In this document: positions 6,456 through 8,821 of the stretch, piece after piece | Layout: each line of letters opens with the position of its first letter | How positions within the stretch are numbered: position 1 is the stretch's first letter | Notes under the pieces: generated by a model | What the model was told of the DNA's origin: nothing | The model's input: the letters and a program-made list of their open reading frames with translations, nothing else | Database searches by the model: none | From: Methanobrevibacter sp. | GTDB taxonomy: Archaea; Methanobacteriota; Methanobacteria; Methanobacteriales; Methanobacteriaceae | Assembly (NCBI GenBank): GCA_016838945.1 | Contig: JADLKP010000087.1 | Span: forward strand, 1 to 8,821 | Length of the DNA: 8,821 nucleotides | Reading direction: 5' to 3' | Made by a program: the position numbers and the translations under genes

Positions 6456-6498
6456 CAAGCTTTTTGAGCCTACGGCTCAAAAACCTTGACCAAAACTT
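6456..6498 (+). repeat. Dispersed 3' hairpin element, copy B (after get3)
   Basis: It begins one base after the get3 stop codon. The left arm caagctttttgagcc (6456-6470), loop tac and right arm ggctcaaaaaccttg (6474-6488) give 14 base pairs with one C·C mismatch (6460/6484), at the same place in the stem as in copy A (257-295). The tail accaaaactt runs to 6498. Relative to copy A the apical stem differs (gagcc/ggctc against gccc/gggc) while pairing is kept. This is the pattern expected of a conserved RNA or DNA hairpin. Confidence 0.72.
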
Positions 6499-6531
6499 AT
6501 TCACTAGCTGGGAGTATTCACTCTTCACTAG

Positions 6532-6560
6532 TTTCTTTTTTTTCTATTTTTTTTATTTTA
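6532..6560 (+). terminator. T-tract terminator of get3
   Basis: A run of 29 bases that is nearly all T, with tracts of eight or more, ends just before the stop codon of the converging DUF2115 gene. Archaeal RNA polymerase terminates at such U-tracts. It lies about 78 bases past the get3 stop, beyond hairpin copy B and a cluster of ttcact repeats (6500, 6517, 6524). Confidence 0.65.
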
Positions 6561-7043
6561 TTAGCTTGGTTTGCAAACACAGTATTGGCATGTATAATAA
6601 TCTTTTGCAATCTTTGCTTGCTCTTCTTTAATATCACAATAGTATACTGTTTCACCATCTTTTTCTTCAGCAAATACTGTTTTTCCATTGTGCATATCTA
6701 TTCCAACGGGATGTAATGGCCTTTTAGCTATTAAGCTTAAGTAAATGCAAGTATAGGTGATGAATATTTTGAATATCTCTTCACTTTCAGGGGAGCACCC
6801 TTCAAAGAATTTAGCTAATTCATCTTTAATGTCATTTATCAACTCATCATCGATTTCTATATTTCTTTCATCTTCCTCATCAATGTTCAATGCCATAATC
6901 TCATTGTAGTTTTGGATATGGAATATGGCACGTAGTTTAGATACTTGATCAGCATTTTCATCATTTGCTTTATTCTCAAAGAGTTCAATGTCATAATCCT
7001 TGATGTTTTCCTTTATTTCTTCCAATAAGTCTCGTGCTTTCAT
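6561..7043 (-). CDS. DUF2115/UPF0305 family protein, function unknown
   Basis: A 160-residue acidic, mostly helical soluble protein. The C-terminal part carries the features I associate with DUF2115 (UPF0305) of methanogens: RPLHPVG (108-114), then VYYC with C136, then a terminal cysteine cluster C152, C155 and C157 (TCQYCVC). H111, C136 and the CxxC could bind a metal such as zinc or an iron-sulfur cluster; this is inference. The N-terminal half (1-75) is charged, with a strongly acidic stretch (DEEDER, 55-60). No signal peptide or membrane segment is clear, although 92-106 is hydrophobic. It overlaps the tag stop by four bases, so it is likely co-translated with tag. The family has no established function that I know of, and its assignment here is from memory of motifs. 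Confidence 0.75.
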   Translation of the reverse strand: MKARDLLEEIKENIKDYDIELFENKANDENADQVSKLRAIFHIQNYNEIMALNIDEEDERNIEIDDELINDIKDELAKFFEGCSPESEEIFKIFITYTCIYLSLIAKRPLHPVGIDMHNGKTVFAEEKDGETVYYCDIKEEQAKIAKDYYTCQYCVCKPS

Positions 7044-7054
7044 TTTAATTCCTC
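7040..7054 (-). promoter_or_regulatory. ATGA overlap and internal ribosome-binding site coupling tag to DUF2115
   Basis: The complement of 7040-7043 reads ATGA, holding the DUF2115 start (ATG) and the tag stop (TGA). GAGG (complement of 7051-7054) lies seven bases before that ATG, inside the end of tag. Stop/start overlap with a Shine-Dalgarno is the usual form of translational coupling. Confidence 0.75.
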
Positions 7055-7600
7055 GTATCTAAAGCATTCATGAATATGATTGTTGATTATTCCGATTGAT
7101 TCCAAGTAGGAGTAGATTATTGTGGTTCCAACGAATTTCATTCCCCTTTTCTTCAAATCCTTTGCGATCCTATCTGATAGAGGAGAATTTGTAAGGTAAT
7201 TCTCTTTAGTGTCTATCAGTATCTGATTGTCTGTGAAGTGCCATATGTACTTGCAGAAAGAGCCGTATTCCTTCTGTATTTCAATGAATATCCTCGCATT
7301 GTTGATTGCAGAATCTATCTTTCCCTTATGTCTGATGATTCCTGCATTGTTTCTCAGTTCCTCTACCTTCTTATCGTCATAATCAGCTACTTTTAAAACG
7401 TCAAAATCATCAAATGCTTTCCTAAAGTTCTCTCTTTTTTTCAATATTGTAATCCATGCAAGTCCTGCCTGAAATGATTCAAGTACAAGCATTTCAAAGA
7501 GTTCATGGTCGTCATAGGTAGGAACTCCCCATTCCTCGTCATGGTATTTTACATAGACTTCCTCTACATCTTCAGCCCAAGGGCAACGTTTTTTGGTCAT
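7040..7600 (-). CDS. tag: DNA-3-methyladenine glycosylase I
   Basis: Cytosolic base-excision repair enzyme of the helix-hairpin-helix superfamily that removes 3-methyladenine from alkylated DNA, leaving an abasic site. The 186-residue length equals that of E. coli Tag. Diagnostic residues are present: the RCPW start with C6 and the YHDEEWGVP motif (19-27) with H20. H175 and C179 (NNHIHEC) complete the Cys-His-His-Cys zinc snap known from E. coli Tag. The base pocket includes Y19, E41 (LESFQAGLAW, 40-49) and W49. KKRGMKFVGTT (150-160) is also typical. ATG has GTGAT three bases upstream (7604-7608). It is the first gene of a two-gene operon with DUF2115. The pairing of a repair enzyme with an uncharacterised cysteine-rich protein may be functional or only transcriptional. 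No key residue is missing. Confidence 0.96.
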   Translation of the reverse strand: MTKKRCPWAEDVEEVYVKYHDEEWGVPTYDDHELFEMLVLESFQAGLAWITILKKRENFRKAFDDFDVLKVADYDDKKVEELRNNAGIIRHKGKIDSAINNARIFIEIQKEYGSFCKYIWHFTDNQILIDTKENYLTNSPLSDRIAKDLKKRGMKFVGTTIIYSYLESIGIINNHIHECFRYEELK

Positions 7601-7950
7601 GGAATCACTTTAATCAGTTTTAGAATTTGATTATTTTCAAATAAGTTGAATATGATTTTTAATAGTTTTAATAGTTTTATTAATTGAATATTTGTTTTTA
7701 ATTATTTATAGATTTTCAATTGTAAAAATTATTTATATGAATAACAAATTATTTAAATTAACATTTTTTTATCAATTTTAAAACCTCTTTTTATCTCTTT
7801 TTTGTATAATTTTTCCAATTTTATTATTGTGTTTAAGTTTATCATTAAAGGTATTACTCTATTTTTTTTAATTTATCTATTTATTTAATGTTAAGAATAA
7901 ACTTTATAAATTTAAAAAGTTTTAATAATCAATAAAAGATATTATAAAAT
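7601..7950. other. 350-bp AT-rich divergent region between tag and UPF0280
   Basis: It contains the tag ribosome-binding site (7604-7608), a perfect 9-bp tandem pair ttttaatag (7657-7674), several attattta runs and the TATA box of the UPF0280 gene (7897-7908). A tag promoter must lie here on the minus strand, but no single box stands out from the AT-rich background. Between about 7690 and 7890 I see nothing definite. Confidence 0.5.
7897..7908 (+). promoter_or_regulatory. Candidate TATA box for the UPF0280 gene
   Basis: ataaactttata, identical over 12 bases to the box before get3 (5311-5322). It lies 42 bases before the ATG, so transcription should start near 7930-7935, leaving a leader of roughly 16-20 bases with no Shine-Dalgarno. 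Confidence 0.6.
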
Positions 7951-8691
7951 ATGCATAGAGAGGAGATAAATTTAGACCAAACACACATTAGATTAACAAC
8001 TGATATCAAAGAGCATGATTTAAAGCATTACATACATTCCTTAAGATTAGATTTAAAAAGGCACATTGCTAAAAATCAAGAGTTTTTAATATCAATCGAA
8101 CCAATGAAGAAAAATGATGAGAATCTGACACAGATTGTGAAATTAATGTATGAATCTTCTAATCATGCAGATGTTGGGCCTATGGCTTGTGTTGCAGGGA
8201 GCATATCCCAGTTAGCATTAGATTACCTGATTGAACATGATTCCAAATATTCAATCGTTGAAAATGGGGGAGACGTTGCACTCATCAATGATGAAAATGT
8301 ATTATGTGGAATCTATTCCAATAACCCGATTTTAGGCAACAACATAGCATTTGAAATAAAAGCCAGAAAGAATCCAATCGGAATATGCACTTCATCTGGA
8401 AAGATTGGCCATTCAATTAGTTTTGGACAGTCTGATAGTGTAACAGTATTGTCAAAATCCCCTTCACTTGCAGATGGTCTTGCAACAAGAATAGCAAATG
8501 ATGCCATAGGTGAAAATGGTGAAGAGAAAGTGAACAATGCATTAGAGACTTCAGAAAACTATAAAGAATTTTTTGATGGTGTTTTGATAATTTCCGATGA
8601 AAATGTGGGAACCATAGGAAGATTACCTAAAATCATTGAAACATCTGAATTTGATATAAATTTAAATCAATACAAAAAATCTTTTATTTAA
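7951..8691 (+). CDS. UPF0280 (ApbE-like superfamily) protein
   Basis: A 246-residue protein of the UPF0280/COG2122 family, related in fold to the ApbE flavin transferases. Matching motifs are VGPMACVAGSIS (75-86), ENGGDVAL (103-110), the glycine/serine motif GICTSSGKIGHSISFG (143-158) and the SLADGLATRIAND stretch (about 171-183). In Methanosarcina a member of this family has been linked to homocysteine synthesis from aspartate semialdehyde together with COG1900-type proteins; I recall this from the literature and it is not shown by this sequence. None of those partner genes is in the window. No signal peptide or membrane segment is seen. ATG at 7951 is the first start after an in-frame TAA (7945-7947), and its M-H-R-E beginning fits the family. 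Oddly, no Shine-Dalgarno precedes it, while AGGAG lies just inside the gene (7961-7965). It appears monocistronic. Confidence 0.88.
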   Translation: MHREEINLDQTHIRLTTDIKEHDLKHYIHSLRLDLKRHIAKNQEFLISIEPMKKNDENLTQIVKLMYESSNHADVGPMACVAGSISQLALDYLIEHDSKYSIVENGGDVALINDENVLCGIYSNNPILGNNIAFEIKARKNPIGICTSSGKIGHSISFGQSDSVTVLSKSPSLADGLATRIANDAIGENGEEKVNNALETSENYKEFFDGVLIISDENVGTIGRLPKIIETSEFDINLNQYKKSFI

Positions 8692-8821
8692 AATACTATC
8701 TTAATATTAAATGAATATATGACATTTGATTTTGATGAACAGAAAGAAATCCCTTTTTTTAATGAAAAAATATAATACTATAAAAATTTACATTATATTA
8801 ATTAAAATACCTTTTTTTAAA
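8692..8821 (+). terminator. AT-rich 3' flank with two T-tracts
   Basis: Two C-then-T runs occur, at 8751-8760 (cccttttttt) and around 8810-8818 (cc followed by seven T). The first lies 60 bases past the UPF0280 stop and is the likely terminator. No hairpin of note accompanies it. No gene start is seen before the window ends. Confidence 0.5.

Noticed and set aside
8313..8537. Minus-strand frame within the UPF0280 gene
   Set aside because: Antisense shadow with no start signal and no family resemblance.
1..8821. tRNA, rRNA, insertion sequence or prophage
   Set aside because: No cloverleaf, conserved rRNA segment, transposase, integrase or terminal inverted repeats were found in any gap.

Overview
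The window is AT-rich, and its gene set points to a methanogenic archaeon of the order Methanobacteriales, most likely a Methanobrevibacter-like organism. That placement is inferred from the archaeal-type leucyl-tRNA synthetase, a Get3-type ATPase with a CxxC motif, DUF2115/UPF0305 and UPF0280 proteins (families best known from methanogens), TATA-box promoters, and ribosome-binding sites matching the archaeal anti-Shine-Dalgarno (GGTGAT and AGGAGG). No rRNA or other species marker is present, so the genus is not proven.

Layout from left to right. Positions 1-312 hold no gene; they carry inverted and direct AT-rich repeats, a terminator-like hairpin and the first copy of a hairpin element. leuS (313-3186, minus) encodes leucyl-tRNA synthetase. 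A 431-bp gap follows (3187-3617) with the leuS leader, four phased ATTATC boxes, an inverted repeat and a 20-bp tandem repeat array. A B12-binding-type radical SAM gene (3618-5063, minus) comes next, then a 383-bp divergent promoter region. get3/arsA-type ATPase (5447-6454, plus) follows, and just after its stop lies the second copy of the hairpin element and a long T-tract. It converges on a two-gene minus-strand operon of tag (3-methyladenine DNA glycosylase I, 7040-7600) and a DUF2115 gene (6561-7043), joined by an ATGA stop/start overlap. After a 350-bp AT-rich divergent gap comes a UPF0280 (ApbE-like) gene (7951-8691, plus), then T-tracts to the window end.

The genes are mostly single housekeeping units (translation, membrane-protein targeting, DNA repair, probable sulfur or cofactor metabolism) and do not form one pathway. 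The only clear operon is tag-DUF2115. No phage, transposon, CRISPR or defence locus is seen.

The strongest unexplained signal is non-coding. A stem-loop directly downstream of both leuS and get3, in sense orientation in each, keeps the same outer stem, the same C·C mismatch and the same 3' tail, while the apical stem differs by paired changes. It may be a dispersed 3'-UTR or repeat element. The second is an exact-period 20-bp tandem repeat upstream of leuS.
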